The notes: generated by a model from the letters alone, not told the origin. A stretch of 64,000 nucleotides of DNA from Antitrichia curtipendula (GCA_951230915.1 OX579636.1:32547567-32611566); one strand, 5' to 3'; numbered from the stretch's first letter, positions 1-12,400 are shown. A program made the numbers and translations.

Positions 1-136
1 TTGCATGAGCTGCAATGTAGTCACATTTTTTTCATTTCATTGGACAACATTCAAAAAACTTCATCGACAAATTGTTCTGACGTGGTGTTTACTGCCACAT
101 AAGGTCAGCTACTGAATTCAATATTTTGGGCACTTG

Positions 137-297
137 CAGTTGACTTCTTTGCAACTAACATACACTCGTATATGACTCATGGAATATCATTGCAACTCAT
201 ATGCAACTTGTTCACAACTTCTTTGCAACTTGATTGTGTTGATGTCTAACTTCTTTGCTACTACTATACAACTACATTTGGATTTGCGATTAGTTTT
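137..297. repeat. Degenerate CAACT-type minisatellite, left part
   Basis: Loosely repeated units of the kind CAACTCATTTG / TTTGCAACTT run up to the left end of the CACTA element and resume at its right end (15014 onward). The two halves look like one array split by the transposon insertion. No gene is seen in 1-297. Confidence 0.6.
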
Positions 298-331
298 CAC
301 TACAAGAAAGTGGGTACATTTGTGACTGCAA
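298..331 (+). repeat. CACTA left terminal inverted repeat
   Basis: 34 bp matching the right end at 14977-15010 in reverse complement with one mismatch at the sixth base; preceded by target duplication TTT. Confidence 0.95.
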
Positions 332-602
332 TATTTGACTTCAAAATTACTGATACTAGTCATATCGGACAGTAGCAACTGCAGAATGACTTTGTGGCTT
401 CGCAATCATGACTTTGTGGCGTGGCAGTCATTGTGGACAAGTTGTTTATATAATATATATGACTGGCTACTTTATTATCACCAACGAGTTTAGCTGGGGA
501 TGTTCACATGGATGAAGGTTCAGGATACATCCAAGTGGTAAAGATGGTTTAGGAGAAAGAAATGAGTGTGCACCTGACACGTGGACTGTGCAACTCCAAG
601 GT

Positions 603-985
603 ATCCTACGTGGACATCCACGTGTCTAGTCATGGCAAAGTCATGTTGTAGTCATGTGAGACCCCATAACATTTGACGTGGACAGCCACGTGGCCAGTCA
701 CGGCATAGTCATATTACAGTCATGTGAGACCCCATAACATTTGACGTGGACAGACACGTGGCCAGTCATGGCAAAGTCACACAGTAGTCATGTGAGACCC
801 CATAACATTTGACGTGGACAGCCACGTGGCCAGTCACGGCATAGTCATATTACAGTCATGTGAGACCCCATAACATTTGACGTGGACAGACACGTGGCCA
901 GTCATGGCAAAGTCACACAGTAGTCATGTGAGACCCCAGAACATTTGACGTGGACAGCCACGTGGCCAGTCATTTCAGAGTCACG
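603..985. repeat. 68-bp tandem array with two alternating unit types
   Basis: The phrase GTCATGTGAGACC recurs at 651, 719, 787, 855 and 923, exactly 68 bp apart, with a partial unit before it (from about 603). Units alternate between type 1 (ACAGCCACGTGGCC ... CACGGCATAGTCATATTAC) and type 2 (ACAGACACGTGGCC ... CATGGCAAAGTCACACAG), so the true period is a 136-bp dimer. Every unit holds a CACGTG (G-box) core, within the palindrome CCACGTGG in type-1 units, next to GACGTGG. It lies in the subterminal zone of the CACTA element and may serve as a transposase-accessory binding array or as promoter-like sequence. Confidence 0.9.
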
Positions 986-1753
986 GACGAGTTGTGACGG
1001 GTTTATTTCGATGGTGCAGGATTCAGTGACACGTGGCAAGACATGATGCAGTTATGCAGCAGTCACGGGAATTTAGGTGAGTCTACGGTGACTCTACAAA
1101 GACTTTGGAAGTTATTTCCAAGTCATGCTTTCAGTTGCGTTTTTTGGGGCGACAACGATGGCGGACAAAGGCGTGCAAGAATATGTCTCTGATTGGTCAT
1201 CGAGCAGTCAGTTTGCAGTTACAGTACAGTCATACAGTTATAGGGAGTTGCACAGTAGAGCAAAAGTAGTTAGCGGGCAGTTGTGTTGTTGTTTCAACAA
1301 GCACGACGACGAGGAGGAAACCAATATGATTTTGATCAAAGCCAGGGTTGTAGGATTCAATGACCTTGCAACATACAATAATACTCCAACTGAAGCGGTT
1401 ACGGCAAAGTCAAGCAAGACCAAGTTCAACTGATTTCAGGAGCAACTTATAGTGAAGACCACATCGATAATCAGAATTGAAAACGGAGAAATGAAATTCT
1501 GCATTTACAGAAGGAAGAGCGTCTACCAATCTCCAAGGACCCGGACACACAAAGGTGTCTAGTTCTGAGGCTTTTCAAATGCCGTCACTATGTACCACCT
1601 ACTCATGAAGTTCAGGATTTGCACATGACAGGGAAAGCGTAATAAACATCTCCAAGAAAAGGGTTGGAAGTCCAAGGACAGTAATTTATCATGTCAACCA
1701 AGCAACGGCTGAACTTTTTACCACAGAGATCGAACCAACAGTTGGTAGTGAGA

Positions 1754-2023
1754 TCAAACGGCATGCTTCATATACTTCGCAGACCAAAGTACTGGGCCTC
1801 CCTTTGCATGTTGGATTTCCGTCTGCTCCGCTTGCTCATTGGGGTACATCAGCGCCACCTTAGACTCTAAAACGTTACGTACATCCACTTTGAACCATGA
1901 CGCAGGTATCTCACGAAAGTGGAACTTTGCCTCCCCTGCAATCCCGCTAATCGTGCCTGTAGCCACTTTTTGCCTTTGGGCTCGCGGGTTGATGAGGAAT
2001 ACTTCGTCACCCATTTTGAATTC
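1754..2023 (-). CDS. DUF8039-like C-terminal exon of a CACTA accessory gene
   Basis: A 90-codon exon opens after a clear acceptor (TATGCAG, 2030-2024) and ends at TAG-type stop 1754. The translated part runs from EFKMGDEVFLINP through KVATGTISGIAGEAKF to VLWSAKYMKHAV. The pattern 'KVATGT-x-G...EIP-x-SWFKVDV...VLWSAKYM' resembles the domain of unknown function found at the C-terminus of many plant transposon accessory proteins (DUF8039: KVASGTV...G-AIGT-x-IAWPKHL). It is the most distal reading frame of the leftward gene set. How it is spliced to 2901-3884 or the exons further right could not be resolved, so the exon may belong to the same transcript or to a separate one. Confidence 0.5.
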   Translation of the reverse strand, partial: EFKMGDEVFLINPRAQRQKVATGTISGIAGEAKFHFREIPASWFKVDVRNVLESKVALMYPNEQAEQTEIQHAKGGPVLWSAKYMKHAV

Positions 2024-2638
2024 CTGCATACAATAAAGACAAGGCATTGAAGTCAGAGGGTTGCAAGGTGGCATGATTCTTCCAACACCAGGTTCATGGT
2101 ACCTTTGCCCAGCACTTGCACATGACATTCAAATGACTGGACCGCGACGTCTAGGGCACGACAACTCTAGCATGACTACCGCCTGCTTGAATGACTAGAA
2201 GCACATAATTTCAAAGATGCAAACCACGACTTTAGAAAATTCCGTTCCGATACTCATTGAAGGATCACTTGCATCTCCTATACGCCAAAAATATAGGCTA
2301 CATTGTTGCAAGGGCTACTACTACAGTTGGCCACATACAAGCGGATTAACCGACCACCACAGCTTATTCAACTGCACTGAAATACAAAAGCAACTCTAGT
2401 GCATCTAAAATTGTCTATTCACAAATTGGTGACTGGAAGAAGCACGATTGAAACTCTAACTACCTCACGGCTTCATTTGACAAATGGGCTGAACCATACA
2501 ACAACGAAGTTATAGAACAAGACCGTCACTGTAGCGGTTTACTAACACCTTCACGAACCTCTTCCATGACAGATCAAATATACAATCCATCCAAACTATC
2601 TTAAAGGCGTGGCCCTCTAACTACTACCAAATTGACCA

Positions 2639-2740
2639 TGACTACAAGATGACTTCCAGATAGTGGCGGTCATTCACGTGACTTACGGATGACTACAAGA
2701 CGACTTCTAGTCAGTGGCGGTCATTCATGTGACTTAGGGG
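2639..2740. repeat. 51-bp direct duplication
   Basis: TGACTACAAGA(T/C)GACTTC starts at 2639 and again at 2690, followed in both by AGTGGCGGTCATTCA(C/T)GTGACTTA. Two tandem units of 51 bp, again rich in the TGACT motif typical of this element. The rest of 2129-2900 shows no gene. Confidence 0.75.
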
Positions 2741-2900
2741 CGACTATGTCGCAATGATGGCATGACTGAGAAGTTAGAAGCAGGATGGCAAGACATAAAA
2801 ATCATAAGGGTTTAAAAAAAACCTTCTTCACAGGAAGTTCACGCTTCTTCTCCACGGCCAATGTTGCCTTGCTGCGCGTTTCCCGTTTTTGTGTTTTTTC

Positions 2901-3884
2901 CTACACACACATAATTAGATTGTTAGAGTTGCTAGTGAACTTACGGTGAGGGGACGCTCTCTTCGCGCAACCTCGAGGTTTGCGAGTCCCCTCACCTGAA
3001 ACACTGTCTAGAAATGCATAGGGTGAGCGACTTCTGCGTTTTCGAAGCATTTCAGCCATTGATTCGGTCACAACTTGTGGGTACTCTGTACGAAATGAAG
3101 TGATGTCTGGACATTTCCATAGTGCCTCCAAAACTGGCCACAAGTAACACTTTAGGTAGTCTTTGTCGTCAGTCAAGGATAGAAGACACTTCACATAGAA
3201 CGGCACTATTGTTAAAACATTGGCATCTGGGTTGCAAGCTACCCGACAACTCTTACTACCTACAATTACAGTATTCGCAGCGCTGAAAGAAAGCCACTTT
3301 GCATACACTGCAGACAGGTTTTTCTCCCCCCCTACTTCTGTTGCATCTGTAAGTTCATGGATTTCATCTGATTTAGATGACCAGGAAAACAGAGGCGTAG
3401 GATTCAGACACCTCTTCAGTCCAGTAAGCATGGTAGGGACAACATCCTCCATGTAGGAAGCACTGCTGCTGCCCCAAAAACCTACACGGAAGTAAATGAA
3501 GCATCTGGCTAAAAAGGGTTTCAGCCACGGTCGGAATACTATCCTTCTAACCTGTATTTTCACGGTTGGTTGTATTTTCCTTATTGGATTCTTGGCAGTA
3601 AGCAGACTGCAATCCACGAGGGTACCATGCACATTAAAAATAATAAGCTTCACCCTCCTATCAGTACTTGCACCTTTGAACTTGCTCACTACGTCCCTCA
3701 GACACTTCACAGGCCCGAACCCATGCACCCCAGAATTAGTGACGTCGACGGAGGCAATCACTACCTTTGCGGGAGACTTTGCAGGCCTCCGTGCCTTTCT
3801 CTGACAGGGCTCGCCAGAAATTCCGGTTGCAGCTGGGAACTTCACAAGTTCTTCCACCGGTTCATCTGTGGAAGTCGTCGCCAT
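2901..3884 (-). pseudogene. Captured FCP1/NIF-like HAD phosphatase frame with dead catalytic motif
   Basis: A 327-codon open frame starting at ATG 3884. Its middle resembles the FCP1/SCP (NLI-interacting factor) fold: 'LIIFNVHGTLVD' at residues 80-91 stands where the family has hLDLDxTL, followed by RPWLKPFLARCFIYFRVGFW (about 118-137) like the family's RPxLxxFLxxxxxxFExxxWTS, then FSWSSK and KNLSAVYAKW, then NTVIVGSKSCRVACNPDAN like the family's NTxxIDDxPxxxxxNPxNA, and a DDKDYLKCYLWPVLEAL stretch like the usual DDxELxxLLPxLExL. The two catalytic aspartates of DxDxT are replaced (N84, H86) and the later DD pair is absent, so phosphatase activity is not expected. The frame lies inside the CACTA element and is probably a transduplicated host gene, either as its own unit or as an internal exon of the accessory gene. 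Marked pseudogene because the active site is lost, although the frame itself is unbroken. Confidence 0.55.
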
Positions 3885-4250
3885 CGGCTCGGCGCCCTGC
3901 TCTGCAATTCCGGATTCATCACCACCCTTCTTCTCGTGACTATCTTCGTGGCTTGGACTACCCGATTTAGGCGCAGTGCCATCTGCCGGTGTGTCTCCTT
4001 AGACTTCATCCAAGCCTCTCTGTAATGTTGGTGGGCTGGTTGGGGCGGCTGCTGCGACGACCGAGCATGTGGTCATTGGCCTCTCCAAGATAATTGCAGG
4101 GGCTAACATCTCGTCGGCTAGGTCGGGGGAGTTGGGCCCCCTTCCCGCTACCTTCCACTCCTGTGAGACCAGCCCGGGTAGTGGGGCTACAACATTGCGG
4201 ACATCAAGGTCGGATTATGATGAGATGGTGATGTCTGCAGCTGGTGCCAA

Positions 4251-4620
4251 CTAAGTGGCTTCACGGCATGAGACAGCCTGTGACATTGCCTCTGACTTCT
4301 TTAAGGGCGCTGTCAAAGTCTTCTGCATCACAGTCTTCATCTGCGCCACTTTCTTCTTCGAGTTTGGAAGGGTCCCAGGCGCTTCTCCCTTTGGTAACCC
4401 TACGGACTCCTCATTTTCCAAGGCAGAGTGTGCAATGGATGGACTTCCACTGTCGCAATGCTTTGATGTCTCCGTGTACTTCTGGAACATGCGCCGTAGA
4501 TGTTCAACAGCGTCTGACGTCGCACTTGACGTTGCCATGACTTGAGTGAACTTCTGGTCGACATGTTTCTTCCAGTTGTCCAACTGCGACCAACGAGTCA
4601 TATCACCCACAGGCACCACC
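4251..4620 (-). CDS. Coiled-coil-like exon of the CACTA accessory gene
   Basis: An open stretch of about 122 codons begins right after an acceptor (TCCTATAG at 4628-4621) and ends at the stop 4251. It is charged and helical: WSQLDNWKKHVDQKFTQVMA near the start, HLRRMFQKYTETSK in the middle and SKKKVAQMKTVMQKTLTAPLKKSEAM near the end. No database family is recognised. Its position between the Transposase_24 exons and the DUF8039-like exon fits the linker that such accessory proteins usually have. The 3' boundary, and whether a splice donor precedes the stop, were not resolved. Confidence 0.35.
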
Positions 4621-4983
4621 TATAGGAAGTGGCACAATGCACACGAGAACTTAAGTCAAGCATGTCAGAGGTCAAAACGTTTTTAAAGATGCAAAACTCT
4701 ATGAACACGGTGGACATGGCTAGCGTCCAGCCACGAACTGAATTGCCAATGCTAGTCCCCTCATGGGACATCGGGATAAGCGCTCACATTTGCAATGGAA
4801 GCACAGGTTTTCAACCTCCTGCACCCCCTCCTCCCACCTCCAGTACAAGGGAATCACGGAATAATACATTCGACCACTCGTGCAGCTTTCATATGGAAAT
4901 GACTCTATGCTGAATGCAAATATTAATAGACCGGGCAGAACACTTTGTAACAACCAGTAGGCTGGCATCATAGGAGTTGCGAT

Positions 4984-5118
4984 GAAGTCACTCTAATGTC
5001 AAACCCCAGTCATGGCAAAGTCACGAGGAAGTCACACTACTATCAAGCCCCAATCATGGAAAAGTCGCGAGGAAGTCACTCTAATGTCAAACACCAATCA
5101 TGGTAAAGTCACGATGAA
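4984..5118. repeat. 44-bp tandem repeat, three units
   Basis: GAAGTCAC starts at 4984, 5028 and 5072, exactly 44 bp apart; each unit reads GAAGTCAC...CCCCA(A/G)TCATGG(C/A)AAAGTC(A/G)CGAG with small variations. It lies inside the CACTA element, within an inferred intron of the accessory gene, and carries the same AGTCA/TCATGGCAAAGTCAC words as the 68-bp array at 603-985. Confidence 0.85.
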
Positions 5119-5532
5119 ATGAAGTCATGACTTCCATGTGACTCTGATACTTCTAGCACTAAGCACACAAACATCCCAAACTTGTTTCATGAGTCATACA
5201 TGGAAGGACTGCCTATGCATTGCACAGAGGCAAATCACTTTTTTCTCTAGAAATAAGTGACAAAATTAATATAATACTATACTATACGAAGTCTTTTAGA
5301 GACTCACCGTCGTCCCCTCGGCATCTCCTCTAATACCCCGCATGCCATCAGCAATGTCCGTGATGCCCGGACTCGTCTCCCTGCCCTCCCTCTACCACAT
5401 GACCACAGAATCCAAATTAGTGGTCGAGGGCCACGATTATGCCCACCACAAACTTGACACGCATGCAAGTGAGAAAAGACACAAATACAAGCTCACTAAG
5501 AAACACAACAGCGGTAGCTATCCATTAGGGAC

Positions 5533-6839
5533 CTCACAATCTCAGCTTCATTCCCAGCTCTGCCCTTCCTCCTCAGCTGCGTGAAGTTTTTGACGCTATG
5601 TCTCGCAGTTGACATTTTCTTAGCCTTCATCTGTTGGGACGAAGTCTTCCAGTATTCAATCAACCTATCCCACTGGTCCTCGTCAATGTGAATTGGGCAA
5701 TCTTCCTTGCCGCCCAAGTACTTTGCCTTCAATCGAGATCTCTCCGACTTCATGGATCTTGTAACGGCCGTTTGGAAGCCCAACATGCTCAGGGGATTCT
5801 CCAAATACTCAAATTCTTTGTCCAATTGCGATCTCAGTTTGTCCACTGCAGACGGATGCTGCTTAGACCACTCTACAACGCTCATATCTAGAATTTTCGG
5901 TACCAGATCACGGACTGCTGCATCCCATGCATTCTTTCCTTCGCATCCAGCATCCATTTCACCGCTCTCGGAAATGAATACACGATTGGGCTTGTGTCCG
6001 GATGTCATGCGCTCTCGACTTCTTTGTTCGTAGGCGACCTTCCTCTTCCGCCTAGTAAATCAGTCATCGGTCTCGAATGAGCCTGCAAACGGTGCGTCAC
6101 TCCAAGAACCTGGATAAGCCGGTGGCGGCCCAGTAGACCAAGCAGGTGGTGCGGGTGCGGATTCCCGTGGGACGTAATGCCCAGGAACCCAATAGGAGCC
6201 TCCATATTCGACACCTCCCAGTGCCCTCTCCTGTGCTAAAGGTCCTGAAGGCACATAACGAATTGACGATTGTACCTTGATTGGGATTCTCTTCCTCTTT
6301 GTCCTCCTATCTAGGAGAGGTTTGGACTGAGGGATCTCCTTGTCGTTGGAGTCGACCTGTCTTTGTAAACCTGCACATACAGAGGGGGGTGGTAGGTCCT
6401 GCTTAAGTCACTGAAAATTCTGGTGGTTGCTCTAGCTGCATACCCTACAAGTCCGCGTCTCCAACTTCCTCCTATGATTAGTTGCATACGAAAGGCACTG
6501 ACGGGGTAGCCCAACATGGTCAGAATCGACCGCAAAAATCCCTGTTCTTCCTTTACTGAACCCTAAACCCAAAGCAATAGTATAGGACGCCAAATTACCT
6601 GCGGCAGCCGCTTCCTTGGTGGATTGCTGCTGCGCATGGGAACAAGCTATTGCAAGATTCATCATACTTGTGGCGATGGCCTCTTCATTGGACTCCGTGG
6701 CCTCAGAGGAAGAATCACGTCCGCTGCTCATCTCGCTCTCCGTGGTTGCTCCTTTTCCACCACGCCGCGGAGGTCGCTTCTTCCTGCCAACACGTCCTCG
6801 AAGGCCCCGCCACCGAAGTTCCCTCCTTGAAGGCTCCAT
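5533..6839 (-). pseudogene. CACTA accessory protein with Transposase_24 (Ptta/En/Spm) domain, 5' exons
   Basis: Two exons join in phase: 6839-6599 (ATG 6839, MEPSRREL..., donor GCAG|GTAATT) and 6370-5533 (acceptor TGTGCAG|GTTTAC, donor GTGAG|GTCCC). The protein begins with a basic patch (GRKKRPPRRGG), a Ser/Glu-rich stretch, an internal basic signal (RRTKRKR), a Pro/Gly/Tyr-rich segment, a second basic signal (RRKRKVAYEQRSRER), then the domain proper: SRLKAKYLGG, W-x-RLIEYW, and a Lys/Asn/His tail, the pattern of the plant Ptta/En/Spm Transposase_24 family. Such proteins bind subterminal repeats and help the TNP2 transposase. One in-frame TGA at 6062-6060 interrupts the frame between DD and FTRRKRK; a CGA-to-TGA transition would explain it. 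Later exons are uncertain; candidates lie at about 5385-5308, 4620-4251 and 2023-1754. Confidence 0.7.
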
Positions 6840-9498
6840 GGCTTGTTTTTCCACGACTGCGGCAACTCTCTTCTTCTTTCCTATCGCTGTGTCACTGGTG
6901 CAACAAAACCTCACTGTTGAATACCCTAAAACCCTTTCTCAGATGGACTTGCAAATGCAGCGAACACTTACGGAAGAAGACACCGGGATAAGCGCTCAAA
7001 ACACCAGCGGGAGGTTTCAAACACAATGGAACTATGTTAGGTTTCGGGGGGGCTCTAACGGTGTTCGTCGTGGAAGACAACACCGCCAGGAAGTTCCACG
7101 TGGCTGTCGGCAGTGATGACTTGAACAACGGACGAGTACGGGCATGACACGACTACAACATTGCTTCTCCTCGACTACCGAATGACTCGACGTTGTTCGC
7201 GGCTTAGGATCATTACTATCTCACGACTTGACAATTACTTGAGCTCGACTACAACGTGACTTCTCTTGAAAAAAGAGCCCAAATTAATGAGAGGTCGGCG
7301 CTAAACCCTAGGCCGCCGCCAATTTGGAGATTGAGTACCAAGTTTACCACAGCTTCTGAAGTTCTATAGAATTTCAACGCTGCTCATGTTACACGACTGC
7401 TTTTCAATCACGGCCTTCGACTCCACAAATACGAGGGACATATAGCAGGGGAACAACACAGATACAAATCTTCCTACATGAACGCCTGTGTAGTGTAGTT
7501 TTGCAGACCACCTACAATTAGTGTGAATGAGGAAGAGCGGGCAAGATTGACTTACAATGCAGCTTTGGCAATGAACACCGGTGCCAACGCTTTCTCCATA
7601 ATGGCCTTGTTCTTGTCCCGTAAGAGCTCGTACTCTGTCTTTGGGTGAGGCGGACTGTTCGGCGTGGAGTCCATACTTCTACTTTGCAGGTGAAGGCGTC
7701 CACAGTGACTAGAAGCGCAGGTGCGTCGCGTCTTTCTACTTCTCCCCTCCGTGGCCTATTTCTGTCCGCAAGTGAACAGTAACATGCACAATATAGGCTT
7801 GATCAAAACACAGACATGCAGTTGAGGACCTGCACTGCGAGGCAAGCCAACAACTGAGGCGTTGAAGTGTGTTTCAACTCAATGGAAGACAAAAGTGGAC
7901 CCAAGTGAGGCAGGTCCGTCGTTTGTAAGTGCAAATACTAAGGTCAGGTCGTGGGCATGATGAGGTCGGCTTCAGTTGGCAGCTGAACATTAATTTCAAG
8001 ATACGGCCGTTAGTTCCACTTTACTTTGGATTTGACAACCTAGGACATATGGTCATATATCCTTGCTTTAGCGGTAGGCACAGTACAGGTGGAAAGCATG
8101 ACTTACCACGTAGTCATGATCTTCATAACCGCTCTCAAAATCTGACCAGAATTCGATAGATCCAAAGTCAGAACTTGTTGCTCAGAATTCCGGCAATTTG
8201 GGAGATGCAAGTTCATGGAGGGCGATGAGGACGGCACACAGGGCTTTAGTGTTGTATGCGGACACAAGAAATTAAACCGTATTGGTTCATGGATCTGCGC
8301 ACGTGAATTAGAATGCCAAGCTGAAGAAGACCCCTGTGTGATTCCTTCCAGCCAAGACTTGTGTAACTAACCCAATCAGGCTGTGACATTTTGTCAGTCA
8401 AGTTTGGACTCCTACTGTGGAAAAAATTGTTGGCGAACCCTATGTATGGCGTTCTCGGTCCTACAATTGTGGCCGTCCTTCTTAGTTTAGTTCCGTCATT
8501 ATCCAAAATCTTGCAGAAGTACATTGCATTGGCACAGTATCTCCTTTCCAGTTTTAGGTTGTCGTATCCAAGACACTACTGTCTTGAATTGGTTTGCATT
8601 GGACATACTAATGCAACCAAGTCCTTTGTCCTTGACCTGCGCAGGTGGGATCCAGTAGGCTGCATTCCTGAAGACGCTTGAGGGTCACCAGCAATCATTC
8701 CCGGCCCCACGAACATTATATAGGACATCGTAAGAGTCGAACACGCTAGGATTGTAAAGCGTAAAGTGATCATAGCCGCACCATTGTTTTTAGAGACGAA
8801 GAATGTTGAGTCCTGAACTCGTGATGTGGGTGCCGAGAGCATCAATGGTCTCCAGATGCATTGTCATTGGAAGGGGTCACCATAAGTGTCATAGGTATTC
8901 CATTGCATGTTTGTATTTAATTATTGGAAGATAGTCTCATGGTATGAGTTAGTATGGGATCAACATTAATGAACAAGAAAAACTATTTCCGTTGTTGTAT
9001 TCCTTCAAAGTGTGTGAAGTTTTTGAAGCTGCAACCTTGGGTTTGCAACGTCCGACTTCTAGTGGCTGAGAGCTTGTGGTGTTCAGAGTAATTGCCTTCA
9101 AAAATGAGAACTGTAACCACAAATAATATTGTAACTTGTTACAGGTTCCAGAATTAGGCACGCCATCCTATCTTGTACTCTACTGCCATGAACACTGTTT
9201 TCGGTCGTGTTATAGTCATTCAAGAGTCATGACCACCTCTGGCAGGAAGTCGTGACTTTTACACGACTTCTTCGAGTAATTAAGCAGTGTCGGATTCCGA
9301 TGTTCAAGTCATTCTCAAGTGGGGTTGAAGTCGTCGAGTCATGGCGTAGTCTTGTTTATTCATGGCACTCTAGACTTTCAGGTGAGAACATGAACTGATG
9401 TCGTGCTTGCATACTTGGCAGCTACCGGTTGGCATTGTAAATCAGTTAATTAGGAGTACAATGATCCCTTCCAGATTGCCCCTCTCGGATTCCCATAG
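6840..9498. other. Interior of the CACTA element without a supported gene
   Basis: This stretch separates the divergent leftward and rightward genes and probably holds their promoters and 5' untranslated parts. Short reading frames here have no recognisable similarity and are interrupted on both strands. The word ACA(C/T)CGGGATAAGCGCTCA appears at about 6980 and at about 4769, a short dispersed repeat. No array or terminal repeat was seen. Confidence 0.5.
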
Positions 9499-12400
9499 GC
9501 AACGACTTCGCGACGACCGGCTTTGGATTCAAGAGCATCAAAGGGCTGTAGAATACAATTAAAAAGACTTTCATGTCCGTGCACTAAGTGTCGGGGCCGC
9601 AGGAGGTTACTTGTACGCACTGTGAGGGACCACCTGATTAAGAACGGCAGAGATCAAAATTGCCGTATTTGGAGGGGACCTGGCCCTCGCAACTCCTCAG
9701 ACGACGAGTGGAATGCAGAATTTTGGGCCATAGAGCCAGAAGTCACAATGGAAGCTGATGGCAGAGGACCTGACATGGTTGATGCGGATGTTGATACGCT
9801 TGGGATTCTAGGACAAGCGTCGCACGAAGATATTTATCAAGAATCTTCAGAAGAGAGAATTCGTCATGAGGTTACAGATGCTTTTGAGATTGCCGACTCA
9901 ATCCACGAGGATGCAATGGAAGCGGAACCCCAGGAAGGCACGGAGGTTGAGGAATGTCGGGACGCACCAGGTCTTGGCCACACGTTTGTGGATGGCAACG
10001 AGGAAAGCTCCCAGTTTGATGGCGCAGTGCTCGAGGATTCCTTGGAGTTGTTGTACAACGAGTCCAGGGCCAGCAAGTTGGCAGCCACAGTGTTGCTCAT
10101 GAATCTTTGTACAGTTCATGGGGTGAGCAATCACTGTGCAAATGAGCTATTCAGCCTTCTACACCTCCACATTCTTCCACCGGGAAATACTTTGCCCAAA
10201 ACGTACCATGCTGCAAAGACACTTACCACCAAGTTGGGGTTGAGTTACAAGACCATACACGCTTGCAAAAAAGGTTGTGTCCTCTTCCGTGGACAACATG
10301 AGAATGAGCTTCGTTGTCCAAAGTGTGGAGGGCGTAGATACAGAGATGAAACTGGACGAGCTCTACTAATGAAAGTTCTTTGTCACTTTCCGATTATTCC
10401 ACGACTTCAGAGAATGTATCGTAGTCCAGCGATTTCGAAGTTGATGGTTTGGCACTCTGAGAACCGAAGCGCTTGGGAAGGCGGAGACGGACTTGTCAGA
10501 CACCCATGTGACTCGAAGGCTTGGCAACACTTCCATGAAAATGTAGATCCAACATTTGCAGTTGACCCTCGAAATGTTCACCTCGCCCTTGCAGCGGATG
10601 GAGTCAATCCTTTCAAATAGAGTCGCTCTTCGTGGTCAACATGGCCAGTACTTTTGCTCAATTACAACCTCCCCCCTTGGTTGAGCACAAAGAAGTTTTT
10701 CATGATGTTAGCTCTACTAATTCCTGGCAGGGAGTCTGTCACATCCAAGACATTCGACGTCTATTTGGAGCCACTAGTAGATGAATTGCTCGAGTTGTGG
10801 GGCGGAGTACCTGCTTATGATGTCACATGTGAGCGTGGGGCTAGGGCATTCCAGCTGCGCGCCATGTTGTTGTGGACCATTCATGATTTTTCAGGCTATG
10901 GCACGGTAGGAGGTTTCTCTCACCAAGGCTATGCAGCGTGTCCATGTTGCGGTGTGGATTTAGATGCTGAGCACTCCGTAGAGCTCGGGAAGCAAACGTA
11001 TATTGGAACTCGGCGGTGGTTGCCTCCAGAACATCCTTACAGGTCGGCAGAAATGAAGGACCACTTCAATGGCACCATTGAGGATCGTCCAAAACCTCGT
11101 GCGGTTATTGTAGAGCAGCAAATGCTACACGCAACAGAGTACTTGGCGTGGGAATGTGCTAGAAATAGAGAAGGCTCAAGTGGAGACCCCTCAAAATTGC
11201 ACGACGTGAAGAAGATGAGCATTCTCCATCGACTCCCGTATTGGAAGGTGTGCAATATGACTCTGCCGGTAAACCCCCCGAAAAATTTACTTGAGCATGA
11301 CTTTGACGCTACAGTAAAGTCGCGCAGAAGTCACTTCTAGTATCAAAGTAGAAACAATGACACGTCCCCTGACTAGCGTGCGACTGGTCCTACATGTGAG
11401 TCAGAGGGAAGAGTCCACCTACCTTAATCATGAATGAGACCTTCTCCTGCCAAGTCTTGTAGCGACGTGAATTCCTCAGGATAGATTCCCTTAATTCTCA
11501 ACCAGTAGCGCTAACATGCAATGAGAAAATGCTTATAGACATTGACTGCATGTGATGAATGCTCGCTTGGCAGGATCTATTCATTCGGTACACACTAGAC
11601 CTTATGCATTGCGAAATGAATCTAGCAAAAAACTTTTTGAAAAAGATTTCAGGAAAGAAAGACACCGTTAAGGTCCGCAAAGACTTGTAGAGGCGTAATA
11701 TCAGAAGACATCTATGGTTGACCCTGAACCCGTGCAAGGCGGGGAAGATGGTCAAGCCTAGAGCAACTTATGTTCTCACTGAAGATGAGTTCGAGAGGTT
11801 TGCTCGTTGTCTGCAGTCACTGAAGACGCCAAGCGGGTACTCTTCTGACTTGGGGAAGTGCATTCGGAAGAAGAACTTTGGGGGACTGAAGTCACATGAT
11901 TATCACATACTAATGCAGCAAGCTTTGCCACTTGCTCTTCGTGGACTCATGCAGAAAAGGCCAAGAATGGCTGTCATGAGAATGTGCAAAGTGTTTCGAC
12001 GCCTTTGCACAAAAGTGTACAATCCGGCGGAGTTCCCATCACTTGAGGCAGATGTGGCTGAAAGCATGGCACTCTTGGAGATTGAATTCCCACCCTCCTT
12101 TTTTGACATCATGACCCATTTGCCCTACCATCTAGCAAAAGAACTTGACCTTTGTGGCCCAGTAAGCGCACGTTGGATGTATCCGGTGGAACGGTATATG
12201 AAAGTCCTCAAAAACCACGTCCGCAATATGGCACGACCGGAAGCATGCATGGCAGAGGGATACCTAAAAGACGAGTGTATGGGCTTTATCACGGAGCACA
12301 TCCACAAATTTGAGGCCACGCACAGACGAGTCTGGGATGAAAACGAAGAGTATGGCGATGCAGAGGAAGTGCTCCAAGGCGCTGGCAAGCCATATCTCAT

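Noticed and set aside
1125..1433. 102-codon plus-strand open frame near the left end of the CACTA element
   Set aside because: No family resemblance, overlapping open frame on the other strand, and composition typical of subterminal repeats.
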